NCBI GenBank assembly: GCA_023458595.1
Contig: JAEWYT010000195.1
Span: 51,850-115,849, forward strand
Length of the DNA stretch: 64,000 nt
From: Pseudomonadota bacterium
GTDB taxonomy: Bacteria; Pseudomonadota; Alphaproteobacteria; Rhizobiales; Tepidamorphaceae
Direction: 5' to 3'
Shown: positions 15,065 through 26,830 of the stretch, in pieces
Numbering within the stretch: position 1 is the first letter of the stretch
How the letters are laid out: each line of letters starts with the position of its first letter
Program-made: the position numbers and the translations under genes
The notes under the pieces: generated by a model
Told to the model about the DNA's origin: nothing
What the model saw: the letters and a program-made list of their open reading frames with translations, nothing else
Database searches by the model: none

Positions 15065-15485
15065 TCAGGAGATTGGCCGGTCGCCGGGCATCAGGTGCAG
15101 TTCGTTTCCGGCATATGGGTGCGCGCGTGCGACATCCTCGTCCAGCTCGGCGCCGAGCCCCGGCGGCGCCGGCGGGACGACGTAGCCGTCCTCCGACCCG
15201 ACTGCTTCTTCAGGATCTCGGCATGGAGGCCGGTCCAGTCGCGGATCGGCTCCAGGATCAGGACGTTCGGGCGCGCCGCCGAGACGTGGATGTTGGCCGC
15301 TTTGATGACGGGCCTGCAATAGAGGCACGGGCGATCTGGCCGTAGTGCGTCTGTGCCGTGCCGGCGATCGTCTTGGCGTCGAGTGGGCCGCCGACGCGGG
15401 TTCCGACGGCTCCGCGACTCCTGCGGCACAAGGCTTCCGACAATTCCAGCCGTTCCAGGCTCGGCTGGCGCAGGACGGAGATCAT
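15065..15485 (-). pseudogene. Remnant of an enolase-superfamily (mandelate racemase/muconate-lactonizing type) gene
   Basis: The minus strand reads the C-terminal part of an MR/MLE-type protein in three pieces. GGPLDAKTIAGTAQTHYGQIA is followed by a shift near 15330. CRPVIKAANIHVSAARPNVL and HAEILKKQSG come next in a second frame. A second shift near 15200 leads to EDGYVVPPAPPGLGAELDED and the final stop at 15065. In intact relatives these blocks are continuous (AHYAQIAPHLYCGPV and so on). About 250 N-terminal residues are missing. It abuts the iclR stop, so a deletion probably removed most of the gene. Confidence 0.8.
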
Positions 15486-16405
15486 TCTGGCTGCCGGGAA
15501 GTGACGGTGCGATCGCGGCGCCGTCGGCCGTCGCCTTCGGGCGCGCCTCGTCGCGCGCCCTGGAAGACGGGCAGGCCGTACCCGTCCGCGTCGTCCAGTC
15601 CGCTCGCGTGGCCGCCGAGCATCGCCTCAACGGCGTGCACGAGATCCAGGAGGCGCGGGGCGACTTCGCCGACGAGCCGGTCGCCCGAGATGTCGGACGA
15701 CAGCGCTCCGCAACTGAAAGCGTAGACACCCGATCCGTCGGGCATGATGATCGGCGCGGCGACGCCGTTGACGTCCTCCAGCCAATCGCCGAACGACACG
15801 GTGAAACCGCGCTTGCGCACGTCCGCCATCGCCCTTTCGATCCCCTCGCTGATCCGGGCCCAGTCTCCGCCGGCGCGTTCGGCGAGCCGGTCGGACAGTT
15901 CCTCGCGCTCCTCCTTCGACATGACGGAAATCAGGGCGCGGCCGATCGCCGTGGTCGCGATCGGAATCCGGGAGCCGACGTCGAGGCGCGTCGACAGATT
16001 GGTGCTCGCCACGCAGTGCTGGACGTAGATGACGGACAGCCGATCACGAGATCCGAGCGCCACGGCTCCCCCCGCATGGTCCGCAAGAGCCTGCATGTGC
16101 GGGCGGGCGATGTGGCGGATGCCGATATGGGCGAGCGCCGTGTAGCCGAGCGCCATCGCCGCCGGTGCCAACTGGTATTTGTTGAAGCGTGCGACGTGAA
16201 CGAGATAGCCGAGCCGGGTCAGGGTGTAGGTCAGGCGGGTGACGGTCGGCTTCGGCAGGCCGGTGCGTTCGGCGATCTCGGTATTGCCGAGCAGGCCGTC
16301 GCGGGCCCTGAAGGCCCGAAGAACCTCGAGGCCGCGCGCGAGCGCCATCACGAACTTGCGGTCGTGTTCCGGCGCGGTGTCGCGGCCGTGGGGCGGCGCG
16401 TCCAA
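15482..16405 (-). CDS. IclR-family regulator divergent from the beta-oxidation operon
   Basis: A 307-residue IclR protein. DNA-binding part: RKFVMALARGLEVLRAFRAR, then NTEIAERTGLPKPTVTRL. Effector part: IPIATTAIGRALISVMSKEE and INGVAAPI-like DVNGVAAPIIMPDGSGVYAF. The start is the TTG at 16405, 9 bases after AGGAGG. After the usual end (EAMLGGH) it has a polar, Arg-rich tail of about 40 residues that runs to the edge of the neighbouring pseudogene, probably acquired by the same deletion. It should regulate the divergent pim-like genes through the dyad at 16476. Confidence 0.88.
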   Translation of the reverse strand: MDAPPHGRDTAPEHDRKFVMALARGLEVLRAFRARDGLLGNTEIAERTGLPKPTVTRLTYTLTRLGYLVHVARFNKYQLAPAAMALGYTALAHIGIRHIARPHMQALADHAGGAVALGSRDRLSVIYVQHCVASTNLSTRLDVGSRIPIATTAIGRALISVMSKEEREELSDRLAERAGGDWARISEGIERAMADVRKRGFTVSFGDWLEDVNGVAAPIIMPDGSGVYAFSCGALSSDISGDRLVGEVAPRLLDLVHAVEAMLGGHASGLDDADGYGLPVFQGARRGAPEGDGRRRRDRTVTSRQPE

Positions 16406-16475
16406 CGGTTTTTTCCTCCTGCGTTGACAACCAGCGCGGCAGTTTCTAGCGTCCGGCCGAAATTGTAAAATCAAA

Positions 16476-16490
16476 TTTCGCACAGCGAAA
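16476..16490. promoter_or_regulatory. 15-bp perfect dyad in the iclR/pimF-like intergenic region
   Basis: TTTCGC-ACA-GCGAAA is a perfect palindrome of the same length and spacing as the dyad at 1475. On the minus strand it covers the -35 position of a candidate iclR promoter (TACAAT at 16467-16462, 17-base spacer). On the plus strand a TTGACA at 16424-16429 could serve the fatty-acid operon. Confidence 0.58.
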
Positions 16491-16648
16491 CAAATTCGAG
16501 GGGAGGCCGGTCGATTGAGGCACCGTGGAGCCGTGTATCCGGAGGCGGGGAAGCGGGATGCTTGCGGCCGCCGCCGCGTTCGCTTAGTGGAGCGCCTGCA
16601 GCCCTCCTGTCCATGGGCGCGCCCAACCGGAACCGAGTGGAGATCTTG

Positions 16649-18762
<2,114 letters not shown>

Positions 18763-18766
<4 letters not shown>

Positions 18767-20439
18767 GCGAGCGTCCCTTCGCCTGGGAGAAGTCCTACCC
18801 GCCAGGCGTTTCCTGGGACGCACCCCTTGCCGTTTCGACGATCGGCGGACTGTTCGACAAGGCCGTCGCGGATTTCGGTCCGCGGCGCGTGTTCGAATAC
18901 AGCGGCGTCGACGTGACCTACGACGCGCTCGCCCGGATGGTGAACAAGGCTGCCGCCGGATTCCTGCGTGCCGGCATCGGCGCGGGAGACACGATCGCGG
19001 TTTACATGCCGAATACGCCGTTCCATGCGATCGGGTTCTTCGGCGGCCTCAAGACGGGTGCGCGCGTCGTCATGCTGAGCCCGCTCGATGCCGAGCGGGA
19101 ACTCGCCTACAAGCTCAAGGACAGCGGCGCGCGCGTCATGGTGACGGCCGACATCGGTTTCGTCCTGACGATGGCGATGAAGCTCCTCGATGCCGGCCTT
19201 TTGGATCAGGTGATCGTCGGAGAGGACGCCGCCTGGGGTACGCCGGTCCCGCCGACGCGGATACCCGATGATCCGAGGGTGATCCGCTGGCCCGACTACG
19301 TGCGCGGCTCCGTCGTGCCGGACATCTGGCCCGCGGTCTCCCCGTCCGACATCGCGGTGCTCCAGTACACCGGCGGCACCACCGGCGCGCCGAAGGGCGC
19401 GATCCTCACCCACGGGAACCTGACCGCCTCGACGTCCAGCTACGAAGCCTGGTTCAACGGGCAGGGGCTCTCGGTGCCCGGCGAGGACCGCGTCATCTGC
19501 GTCCTGCCGCTGTTCCACATCTACGCGCTGACGACGATCCTGCTGCGCCAGATCAAGGCCGGCAACGAGATCTTCCTCCGCCTCAGGTTCGACGTGGAGA
19601 CGACGCTGCGCGATATCGAGCAGCGCCGCGCGACGGTCTTCCTCGGCGTGCCGACCATGTGGGTGGCGCTCGTCAACACACCGGGGCTGGAAGCCCGCGA
19701 TCTGTCGTCGCTGCGTTATTGCGGTTCGGGCGGCGCGCCGATGCCGGTCGAGATCGCCAAGCGCTTCACCAACCTGACCGGCCATCGCCTGCTCGGCGGC
19801 TGGGGGATGACGGAGACGGCGCCCGCGGGCACCAACCTCCCGTCGGCCGGGCCGGAGAAGCCCGGTTCCATCGGCCTGCCGATGCCCGGCGTCGAGCTCG
19901 GCATCGTCGCCCTGGACGATCCGACGCGCGCGCTGAAGCCGAACGAGGTCGGCGAGATCCGCATCAAGGGCCCGAACGTCACGGACGGCTATTGGAGGCG
20001 GCCGGACGAGACCGAGGCGGCCTTCGCCGACGGCTATTTCCTCACCGGCGACATCGGCACCATGGACGAGGACGGCTACTTCTTCATCGTCGACCGCAAG
20101 AAGGACATGATCCTGTCGGGCGGCTTCAACGTCTATCCGCAGGTCGTGGAGCAGGCGATCTACGAGCATCCTTCCGTCGCCGAGGTGCTGGTCGTCGGCG
20201 TGCCGGACGACTATCGCGGCGAGGCGGCGAAGGCGTTCGTCGCGCTGCGCCCGGGAGCGAAGCCTTTCGATATCGAGGAACTGCGGCGGTTTCTCGCCGA
20301 CAAGGTCGGCAGGCACGAGTTGCCCGACCATCTCGAATTCCGCGACGCGCTGCCGCGCTCGCCCGTCGGCAAGCTGATGAAGACCACCCTGCGCGAGGAG
20401 GAGCGCCGCAAGGCCGTCTCCGCCCGCGACGCCAACTGA
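18763..20439 (+). CDS. Acyl-CoA ligase (AMP-forming), PimA-like
   Basis: A 558-residue adenylate-forming ligase that activates a fatty or dicarboxylic acid with ATP and CoA. Motifs in order: YTGGTTGAPKGAILTHGN (phosphate loop, about residue 205), GGWGMTETAPAG, TGDIGTMDEDGYFFIVDRKK, SGGFNVYPQVVE, and the catalytic Lys in SPVGKLMKTTLR near the end. It overlaps the hydratase/dehydrogenase gene by ATGA and precedes the thiolase by 24 bases. Its position in a pimFABCD-like operon points to medium-chain dicarboxylates, but long-chain acids remain possible. Confidence 0.9.
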
Positions 20440-20463
20440 TTATCCAACCGAAGGACCATACCC

Positions 20464-21651
20464 ATGCGCGAAGCCGTCATCGTCTCCACCGCCCGCACGC
20501 CGATCGGCAAGGCCTATCGCGGCGGCCTCAACGACACGGACGGGCCGACGCTCGCCGGCCACGCGATCGCCGCCGCTGTCGAGCGGGCCGGCATCGATCC
20601 GGGCGAGGTCGAGGACGTGGTGATGGGCTGCGCCATGCAGGAGGGCACGACCGGCTTCAACGTCGCGCGGCAGGCGCTGATCCGCGCCGGTCTGCCGGTG
20701 ACGGTTTCCGGCTCCACCATCGACCGGCAGTGCTCGTCGGGACTGAACTCGATCGCCATGATCGCCCGCTCGATCATCCACGACGGCATGGAGGTCGGCG
20801 TCGGCGGGGGCGTCGAGTCGATCAGCCTCGTGCAGAACGAGCACCGCAACTCGTTCCATCAGATGGACCAGGCGCTGATCGACATGAAGCCCGAGGTCTA
20901 CATGCCGATGATCGATACCGCCGAGATCGTCGCCGAGCGCTACGGCATTTCGCGCGAGGAACAGGACGCCTACGGCCTCGAAAGCCAGAAGCGTACCGCC
21001 GCAGCGATGCAGGGCGGCCGCTTCGCGCAGGAGATCGCGCCGATCGCGACGACGATGGTGGTCGTCGACAAGGCGACCGGCGAGACGTCGAAGCGCCAGG
21101 TGACGGTCGACCGCGACGAAGGGCCGCGCCCGGAGACGAACGCGGAGGGCCTCGCCGGGCTGAAGGCCGTGCGCGGCGAGGGCAGGACGATCACGGCGGG
21201 CAACGCCAGCCAGCTCTCCGACGGCGCCTCCGCCTGCGTCGTGATGGATTCAAAGCTCGCCGAGAAGCGCGGCCTGACGCCGCTCGGCACGTTCCGCGGC
21301 TTCGTCACCGCCGGGTGCGAGCCCGACGAGATGGGCATCGGCCCCGTCTTCGCGGTGCCGCGGCTGCTCGAGCGGCACGGGCTCACCGTCGACGACATCG
21401 ATCTCTGGGAACTGAACGAGGCTTTCGCCGTGCAGGTGCTCTACTGCCGCGACAGGCTCGGCATCGATCCCGACAAGCTCAACGTCGACGGCGGGGCGAT
21501 CGCGCTTGGCCACCCCTACGGCATGTCGGGCGCGCGGCTCGCCGGCCACGCCCTGATCGAGGGCAAGCGGCGCGGCGCCAGGCGGGCCGTCGTGACGATG
21601 TGCGTCGGCGGCGGCATGGGCGCCGCCGGCCTGTTCGAAATCAACAGCTGA
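20464..21651 (+). CDS. Acetyl-CoA acyltransferase (thiolase), PimB-like
   Basis: A 395-residue degradative thiolase that cleaves 3-oxoacyl-CoA to acetyl-CoA and a shortened acyl-CoA. The nucleophilic Cys is in TIDRQCSSGLNSIAM; the other active-site blocks are ELNEAFAVQVL, GAIALGHPYGMSGARL and the final CVGGGMGAAGLFE. The full family length is present, starting MREAVIVSTARTPIGKAYRG. It lies between the ligase and the first acyl-CoA dehydrogenase, 9 bases from the latter. Confidence 0.93.
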   Translation: MREAVIVSTARTPIGKAYRGGLNDTDGPTLAGHAIAAAVERAGIDPGEVEDVVMGCAMQEGTTGFNVARQALIRAGLPVTVSGSTIDRQCSSGLNSIAMIARSIIHDGMEVGVGGGVESISLVQNEHRNSFHQMDQALIDMKPEVYMPMIDTAEIVAERYGISREEQDAYGLESQKRTAAAMQGGRFAQEIAPIATTMVVVDKATGETSKRQVTVDRDEGPRPETNAEGLAGLKAVRGEGRTITAGNASQLSDGASACVVMDSKLAEKRGLTPLGTFRGFVTAGCEPDEMGIGPVFAVPRLLERHGLTVDDIDLWELNEAFAVQVLYCRDRLGIDPDKLNVDGGAIALGHPYGMSGARLAGHALIEGKRRGARRAVVTMCVGGGMGAAGLFEINS

Positions 21652-21660
21652 GAACGCAAG

Positions 21661-22863
21661 ATGGATCTCGCATTCACGCCCGAGGAAATCGCCTTCCGCG
21701 ACGAGGTTCGCGCCTTCTTCCGCGAGGCGCTGCCCGCCAACATCCACGCGAAGATGGTCGAGGGGCGGCACGTCGAGAAGGAAGACATCGTCACCTGGCA
21801 GCGCATCCTCAACGCCAAGGGCTGGGCGGTGCCGCACTGGCCGGCCGAGCATGGCGGCACCGGCTGGGGGCCGATGAAGCAGTATATCTTCGTCGAGGAG
21901 CTGCAGCGGACGCCCGCGCCGTCGCCGCTGCAGTTCGGCGTCTACATGGTCGGACCGGTGATCTACACCTTCGGCAACGAAAAGCAGAAGGCGCATTTCC
22001 TGCCGCGCATCGCCAATCTCGACGACTGGTGGTGCCAGGGCTTCTCCGAGCCCGGCTCCGGCTCCGACCTCGCCTCGCTGAGGACATCGGCGAAGCGCGA
22101 CGGCGACCACTACGTCGTCAACGGCCAGAAGACATGGACGACGCTCGCCCAGTACGCCGACTGGATCTTCTGCCTCGTGCGGACCGATCCGGAGGCGAAG
22201 AAGCAGCAGGGCATCTCCTTCCTGCTGATCGACATGAAGACGCCCGGCATAACCGTGCGGCCGATCCAGACGATCGATGGCGGCCGCGAGGTCAACGAGG
22301 TGTTCTTCGACGACGTCCGCGTGCCCGTCGAGAACCTCGTCGGCGAGGAGAACCGCGGCTGGGACTACGCCAAGTTCCTGCTCGGCAACGAACGCACCAA
22401 CATCGCCCGCGTCGGCGTCTCCAAGCAGCGGCTCGAACGCATCCGCCAGCTCGCCGCGCAGGTGAGCGACGGCGACAGGCCGCTGATCGAGGCGCCGTGG
22501 TTCCGCGAGAAGCTGGCGGCGACCGAGATCGAGCTGAAGGCGCTGGAGATGACGCAGCTTCGCGTCGTCGCCGCCGACGCCAAACGCGGCAATACCGGCA
22601 AGCCGGACCCCGCCTCCTCGATCCTCAAGATCAAGGGCTCGCAGATCCAGCAGGCGACGACCGAGCTGATGATGGACGTCGCGGGCCCGTTCGCGCTGCC
22701 GTTCGGAGACGAAATGGAGGAAGGCTCGAACGAATTGCAGGTCGGGCCCGACTGGGCCGACACGGCGGCGCCGACCTACTTCAACTGGCGCAAGGTCTCG
22801 ATCTACGGCGGCTCGAACGAGATCCAGAAGAACATCATCGTCAAGGCGATCCTCGGGCTTTAG
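21661..22863 (+). CDS. Acyl-CoA dehydrogenase, large subunit-like (PimC type)
   Basis: A 400-residue flavoprotein. FAD-binding blocks QGFSEPGSGSDLASLRTSA and NGQKTWTTLAQYADWIFCL, the substrate side IQTIDGGREVNEVFFDDVRVP, and the closing YGGSNEIQKNIIVKAILGL are all present. It corresponds to the large subunit of pimeloyl-CoA dehydrogenase in order and sequence style. The partner at 23086 is the smaller subunit. The 222 bases between the two contain two palindromic repeats rather than a promoter I can recognise. Confidence 0.9.
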   Translation: MDLAFTPEEIAFRDEVRAFFREALPANIHAKMVEGRHVEKEDIVTWQRILNAKGWAVPHWPAEHGGTGWGPMKQYIFVEELQRTPAPSPLQFGVYMVGPVIYTFGNEKQKAHFLPRIANLDDWWCQGFSEPGSGSDLASLRTSAKRDGDHYVVNGQKTWTTLAQYADWIFCLVRTDPEAKKQQGISFLLIDMKTPGITVRPIQTIDGGREVNEVFFDDVRVPVENLVGEENRGWDYAKFLLGNERTNIARVGVSKQRLERIRQLAAQVSDGDRPLIEAPWFREKLAATEIELKALEMTQLRVVAADAKRGNTGKPDPASSILKIKGSQIQQATTELMMDVAGPFALPFGDEMEEGSNELQVGPDWADTAAPTYFNWRKVSIYGGSNEIQKNIIVKAILGL

Positions 22864-22927
22864 GGCATGATGCATCCCGGTGGAATGGACCGAGCACATT
22901 CTGCAGTTGCCGCAATCGCCGGATGGG

Positions 22928-23016
22928 CCCCGGACCAAGTCCGGGGGACGCGGCCCGAGGGTGTGGCAAGGTTTTGCCACATACAGAAGATGCATGTCCC
23001 GGACTTGATCCGGGAC
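22928..23016. repeat. Two palindromic repeat units between the acyl-CoA dehydrogenase genes
   Basis: Unit 1 is CCCCGGAC-CAA-GTCCGGGG (22928-22946). Unit 2 is GTCCCGGA-CTTGA-TCCGGGAC (22996-23016). Both belong to the dispersed family also found at 24277, 24345, 45132, 45402 and 45489. They break the otherwise tight pim-like operon. Confidence 0.85.
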
Positions 23017-23085
23017 CCATCGGCGGCAGGCGATTCGGGTGCGGCGATGCGTAGACCTGAAACCAAGTTGCTTTAGGAACGGACC

Positions 23086-24234
23086 ATGGACTTCGATCTG
23101 AACGACGAGCAGCGGCTGCTCAAGGAAAGCGTCGAGCGGCTGCTCGCCGACCGGTACGACTTCGAGACGCGCAAGACCTGGCTCGGCGGAGAACCGGGCT
23201 GGAGCCCGGACATGTGGGCGCAATACGCCGAGCTCGGCCTGCTGGCGCTGCCGTTCTCTCCCGACCACGGCGGCATGGACGGCGGGCCGGTCGAGACGAT
23301 GATCGTCATGGAGGCGTTCGGGAAGGGGCTCGTCGTCGAGCCGTACTTCTCGACGGTCATCCTGTCCGGCGGCGTCCTGCGCCGCGGCGCGAGCGAGGAG
23401 CAGAAGGCCGGTCTCGTGCCGCAGATCGCCGAGGGCAGCCTGAAGCTCGCGCTCGCCCAGACCGAGCGGCAGTCGCGCTACGACCTGTTCGACGTCGCGA
23501 CCACAGCGCGCGCCGACGGCGAGGGCTGGGCGATCGACGGGGCGAAGGGCGTCGTCCTGCACGGCGACAGCGCCGACAAGCTGATCGTCACCGCGCGCAC
23601 CGCCGGTGACCGCCGCGACAGGAGCGGCATCGGCGTCTTCCTGGTCGACGCTTCGGCTCCCGGCGTATCGCGGCGCGGCTACATGACCCAGGACGGCCAC
23701 CGCGCCGCCGATGTCGTGCTCGAGAACGTGCGCGTCGGGCCGGAGGCGGTTATCGGCGATCCGGAAAACGGGCTGCCGCTGATCGAGCGGGCGGTCGACG
23801 AGGCCGTCGCCGCGCTCTGCGCCGAGGCTGTCGGCGCGATGGACGAGATGCACCAGCTGACCGTCGAGTACCTGAAGGTGCGCAAGCAGTTCGGCGTGCC
23901 GATCGGCAGCTTCCAGGTGCTGCAGCATGCCTCGGCCGACATGTTCGTCGATCTCGAGCAGGCACGCTCGATGGCGATGTTCGCCACCATGATGGCGCAT
24001 GACGAGGACGCCGAGGCGCGCCGGCGCGCGGTGTCGGCGGCGAAGGTGCAGATCGGCCGCTCGGGCAAGTCCGTCGGGCAGAAGGCGATCCAGCTGCACG
24101 GCGGCGTCGGGATGACGATGGAATTCAAGGTCGGCCACTATTTCAAGCGCGCCACCATGATCGACGCGACCTTCGGCACCGCCGACTACCATCTGACGAA
24201 GGTCGCCGATGCCGGCAGCCTGATCGCGGCGTGA
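23086..24234 (+). CDS. Acyl-CoA dehydrogenase, small subunit-like (PimD type)
   Basis: A 382-residue flavoprotein beginning MDFDLNDEQRLLKESVERLL. It has LALAQTERQSRYDLFDVATT in place of the usual Glu-Pro-rich FAD block, GAKGVVLHGDSADKLIVTAR, and the C-terminal KAIQLHGGVGMTMEFKVGHY. This divergent class usually pairs with a larger subunit, as in pimCD. Two dehydrogenase genes of unequal type in one operon support a heteromeric enzyme. A second pair of palindromic repeats follows before the SDR gene. Confidence 0.9.
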   Translation: MDFDLNDEQRLLKESVERLLADRYDFETRKTWLGGEPGWSPDMWAQYAELGLLALPFSPDHGGMDGGPVETMIVMEAFGKGLVVEPYFSTVILSGGVLRRGASEEQKAGLVPQIAEGSLKLALAQTERQSRYDLFDVATTARADGEGWAIDGAKGVVLHGDSADKLIVTARTAGDRRDRSGIGVFLVDASAPGVSRRGYMTQDGHRAADVVLENVRVGPEAVIGDPENGLPLIERAVDEAVAALCAEAVGAMDEMHQLTVEYLKVRKQFGVPIGSFQVLQHASADMFVDLEQARSMAMFATMMAHDEDAEARRRAVSAAKVQIGRSGKSVGQKAIQLHGGVGMTMEFKVGHYFKRATMIDATFGTADYHLTKVADAGSLIAA

Positions 24235-24276
24235 GGCTTCGAAGTGCCGGCGCCGTGGCGGCTCCCTAACCTGCGC

Positions 24277-24363
24277 CCCGGGTCAGGCCCGGGACACGCG
24301 GCCTGTTTCCATGGCACGGTCGTTGCCCCACGAAAGACCTCGTGCCCCGGACTTGATCCGGGG
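24277..24363. repeat. Two palindromic repeat units before the SDR gene
   Basis: CCCGGG-TCAGG-CCCGGG (24277-24293) and CCCCGGA-CTTGA-TCCGGGG (24345-24363). They are spaced like the pair at 22928-23016, so the two intergenic regions probably received the same composite element. Confidence 0.85.
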
Positions 24364-24431
24364 TCCAGGGGCGGATCGGCGAAGCGCCCGCGCCATTGTC
24401 GTGTCTGCACGTTCGACCAAAGGGAAAAGCC

Positions 24432-25196
24432 ATGACCGACCCCTTCCGCCTCGATGGCCAGGTCGCGATCGTCACCGGATCGAGCAAGGGTATCGGCAAG
24501 TCGATCGCCGAGACGATGGCCGGGCTCGGTGCGAAGGTGGTGATATCGAGCCGCAGGCAGGACGCCTGCGAGGCGGTCGCCGAAGGCATCCGCGCGAACG
24601 GCGGGCAGGCGCTGGCGGTGCCGTGCAACGTGTCCCGCCGCGAGGACGTCGAGGCGCTCGTCGCGCGAACCCGCGAGCAGTGGGAGCGGATAGACGTCAT
24701 GGTGTCGAACGCCGCGGTCAATCCGCACTACGGTCCGCTTTCGACGCTCGCCGACGAGGCCTTCGACAAGATCATGGATTCCAACGTCAAGTCGAACATC
24801 TGGTTCGCCAACCTGGTGTTGCCGGGGATGGCGGAGCGGGGCGGGGGATCGATGATCATCGTCTCCTCGATCGCGGGCCTGCGGGGGACGCCGGTGATCG
24901 GCGCCTACGGCATCTCCAAAGCGGCGGACTTCGCGCTCGCCCGAAACCTCGCCGTCGAGTGGGGGCCGCGGAACGTCCGCGTCAACTGCATCGCGCCGGG
25001 GCTGATCAAGACCGATTTCGCCCGCGCGTTGTGGGAGGACGAGGAGAACCTGAGGCTGCGCACTGCGACGACGCCTCTGCGCCGCATCGGCCAGCCCGAG
25101 GAGATCGGCCCGATCGCCGCCTTCCTCGCCTCGAAGGCCGCCAGCTACATCACCGGCCAGGTGATCGTCGCCGACGGCGGCGTGACGATCGCCTGA
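24432..25196 (+). CDS. SDR-family oxidoreductase
   Basis: A 254-residue classical short-chain dehydrogenase. Cofactor motif VTGSSKGIGKSIAE near residue 15, VSNAAVNPHYG in place of NNAG, catalytic Ser in IIVSSIAGLRG, Tyr and Lys in GAYGISKAADFALARNLAVEWG, and the final GQVIVADGGVTIA. The ATG at 24432 follows GGGAAAAG; an upstream in-frame extension is repeat DNA. It sits at the end of the pim-like operon and may act on a hydroxyacyl intermediate, but the substrate is unknown. Confidence 0.9.
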   Translation: MTDPFRLDGQVAIVTGSSKGIGKSIAETMAGLGAKVVISSRRQDACEAVAEGIRANGGQALAVPCNVSRREDVEALVARTREQWERIDVMVSNAAVNPHYGPLSTLADEAFDKIMDSNVKSNIWFANLVLPGMAERGGGSMIIVSSIAGLRGTPVIGAYGISKAADFALARNLAVEWGPRNVRVNCIAPGLIKTDFARALWEDEENLRLRTATTPLRRIGQPEEIGPIAAFLASKAASYITGQVIVADGGVTIA

Positions 25197-25366
25197 GGGC
25201 GGGAAAAGGCTCCCTTTACGGCATGGCAGCCATGCGCCGCAGCGCCTGCGACTTGCGTGCGAGGGCGGCGGTGTAGTCCTATGGCGGCCAACAGGCTGCG
25301 TGCGCGTTCGTTTGCGGCCGGCCGGCCGCGGGGCCACCGACGGTCAGGAGACTTGGGGAAGACGCC

Positions 25367-26689
25367 ATGACCGTCGTGCGGGTCGACATCGCCAAACGGG
25401 TGCACGACCATACCTGGAAGCTCGATCCGATCGTTCGGACGCTGCTCGACACGGACTTCTACAAACTGCTGATGGGCTCGATGATCCATCGGCTGCGCCC
25501 GGATGTGAACGTCACCTTTTCCCTGGTCAACCGTACCAAGACCGTCCGGCTCTCCGACGAGGTGGACGAGCGGGAGCTGCGCGAGCAGCTCGACCACGCC
25601 CGCACGCTGAGGCTGGAAAAGAACGAGCTCATCTGGCTCGCCGGCAACACCTTCTATGGCCGCAAGCAGATCTTCGATCCCGACTATCTCGGCTGGCTCG
25701 CCGACTTCCAGCTTCCCGAGTACGAGCTGATCCGGCGCGACGGCCAGTACGAGCTGCGCTTCGCCGGTCCCTGGCGCGAGGTTACCATGTGGGAGGTGCC
25801 GGCGCTCGCCATCATAACGGAGCTGCGCTCGCGCGCCGCCGTGCGCGACATGAGCCGGTTCGAGCTCGACGTGCTCTACGCGCGGGCGAAGTCGCGGCTG
25901 TGGGACAAGATCGAGCGGCTCAGGGCGCTCGCCGGGGAAGGGCCGCTCAAGGTCGGCGACTTCGGCACGCGCCGGCGGCATTCCTATCTCTGGCAGCTGT
26001 GGTGCGTGGAGGCGCTGAAGGAGGGGATCGCCGAGAACCTGACCGGCACCTCCAACGTCAAGATGGCGATGGAGACCGGCCTCGAGGCGATCGGCACCAA
26101 CGCACACGAACTGCCGATGGTCTATGCCGCGCTCGCCAATTCCGAGGAGGAGCTGCGCGCGGCGCCATACCGCGTGCTGCGCGACTGGGCGAGCATATAC
26201 GACGGCAACCTCAAGGTCGTGCTGCCGGACTGCTTCGGGACCACCAACTTCCTGCGCAACGCCCCCGACTGGGTCGCCCGCTGGAAGGGCGCCCGGCCGG
26301 ACTCCAAGCCGCCGAAGGAGGCCGCCGACGAGCTGATCGCCTACTGGAAGGCGCATGGCGAGGATCCGATGGGGAAGTCCGTCATCCTGTCGGACGGTAT
26401 GGACATCGACTCCATCGAGGACTCGGTGCGCTACCTGCGCGGCAAGGTCAACGTGCTGATCGGCTGGGGCACCAACCTCACCAACGATTTCCGCGGCTGC
26501 GCGCCCAGCGGCAAGGACGGCCAGCTCAAGGCGATCTCGCTCGTCTGCAAGGTGACGGAAGCGAACGGGCGCCCGGCCGTGAAGCTCTCCGACAACGTCA
26601 CCAAGGCGACCGGTCCGGAGGAAGAGATCGAGCGCTACCGCCGCGTCTTCGGCGAGGAAGGGATCGTCGACCTGCCGGTGGCGGTGTAA
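25367..26689 (+). CDS. pncB: Nicotinate phosphoribosyltransferase
   Basis: A 440-residue PncB that makes nicotinate mononucleotide from nicotinate and PRPP, with ATP hydrolysis, in NAD salvage. Signature parts: LLDTDFYKLLMGSMIH, FSLVNRT, the phosphorylated His region GDFGTRRRHSYLWQLW, GTSNVKMAMETGLEAIGTNAHELPM, and the PRPP-binding SDGMDIDSIEDSVRYL and IGWGTNLTNDF. It is monocistronic, with 170 bases of non-coding DNA upstream where I see only GC-rich sequence. An inverted repeat at 26693-26708 follows the stop but has no T tract. Confidence 0.95.
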   Translation: MTVVRVDIAKRVHDHTWKLDPIVRTLLDTDFYKLLMGSMIHRLRPDVNVTFSLVNRTKTVRLSDEVDERELREQLDHARTLRLEKNELIWLAGNTFYGRKQIFDPDYLGWLADFQLPEYELIRRDGQYELRFAGPWREVTMWEVPALAIITELRSRAAVRDMSRFELDVLYARAKSRLWDKIERLRALAGEGPLKVGDFGTRRRHSYLWQLWCVEALKEGIAENLTGTSNVKMAMETGLEAIGTNAHELPMVYAALANSEEELRAAPYRVLRDWASIYDGNLKVVLPDCFGTTNFLRNAPDWVARWKGARPDSKPPKEAADELIAYWKAHGEDPMGKSVILSDGMDIDSIEDSVRYLRGKVNVLIGWGTNLTNDFRGCAPSGKDGQLKAISLVCKVTEANGRPAVKLSDNVTKATGPEEEIERYRRVFGEEGIVDLPVAV

Positions 26690-26830
26690 GTCGCGCCGGC
26701 TCCGGCGCCTATCGCCTCACGGACTGTTGAACAATCGGAAAGCGTTGTTGAACCGAAATACCTGTTCGGCGGCAGAAACCGTTAAGTGCCGTACGCGAAG
26801 ATCGCCCCGACAGCGCGAGGCGAATGTGCG

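Noticed and set aside
22864..23085. Small open frames over the intergenic palindromes as genes
   Set aside because: They translate the dispersed repeat in whichever frame is open and vary between copies.
26693..26708. Hairpin GCGCCG-GCTC-CGGCGC after pncB as a terminator
   Set aside because: No T tract follows, and such GC inverted repeats are frequent here by chance.
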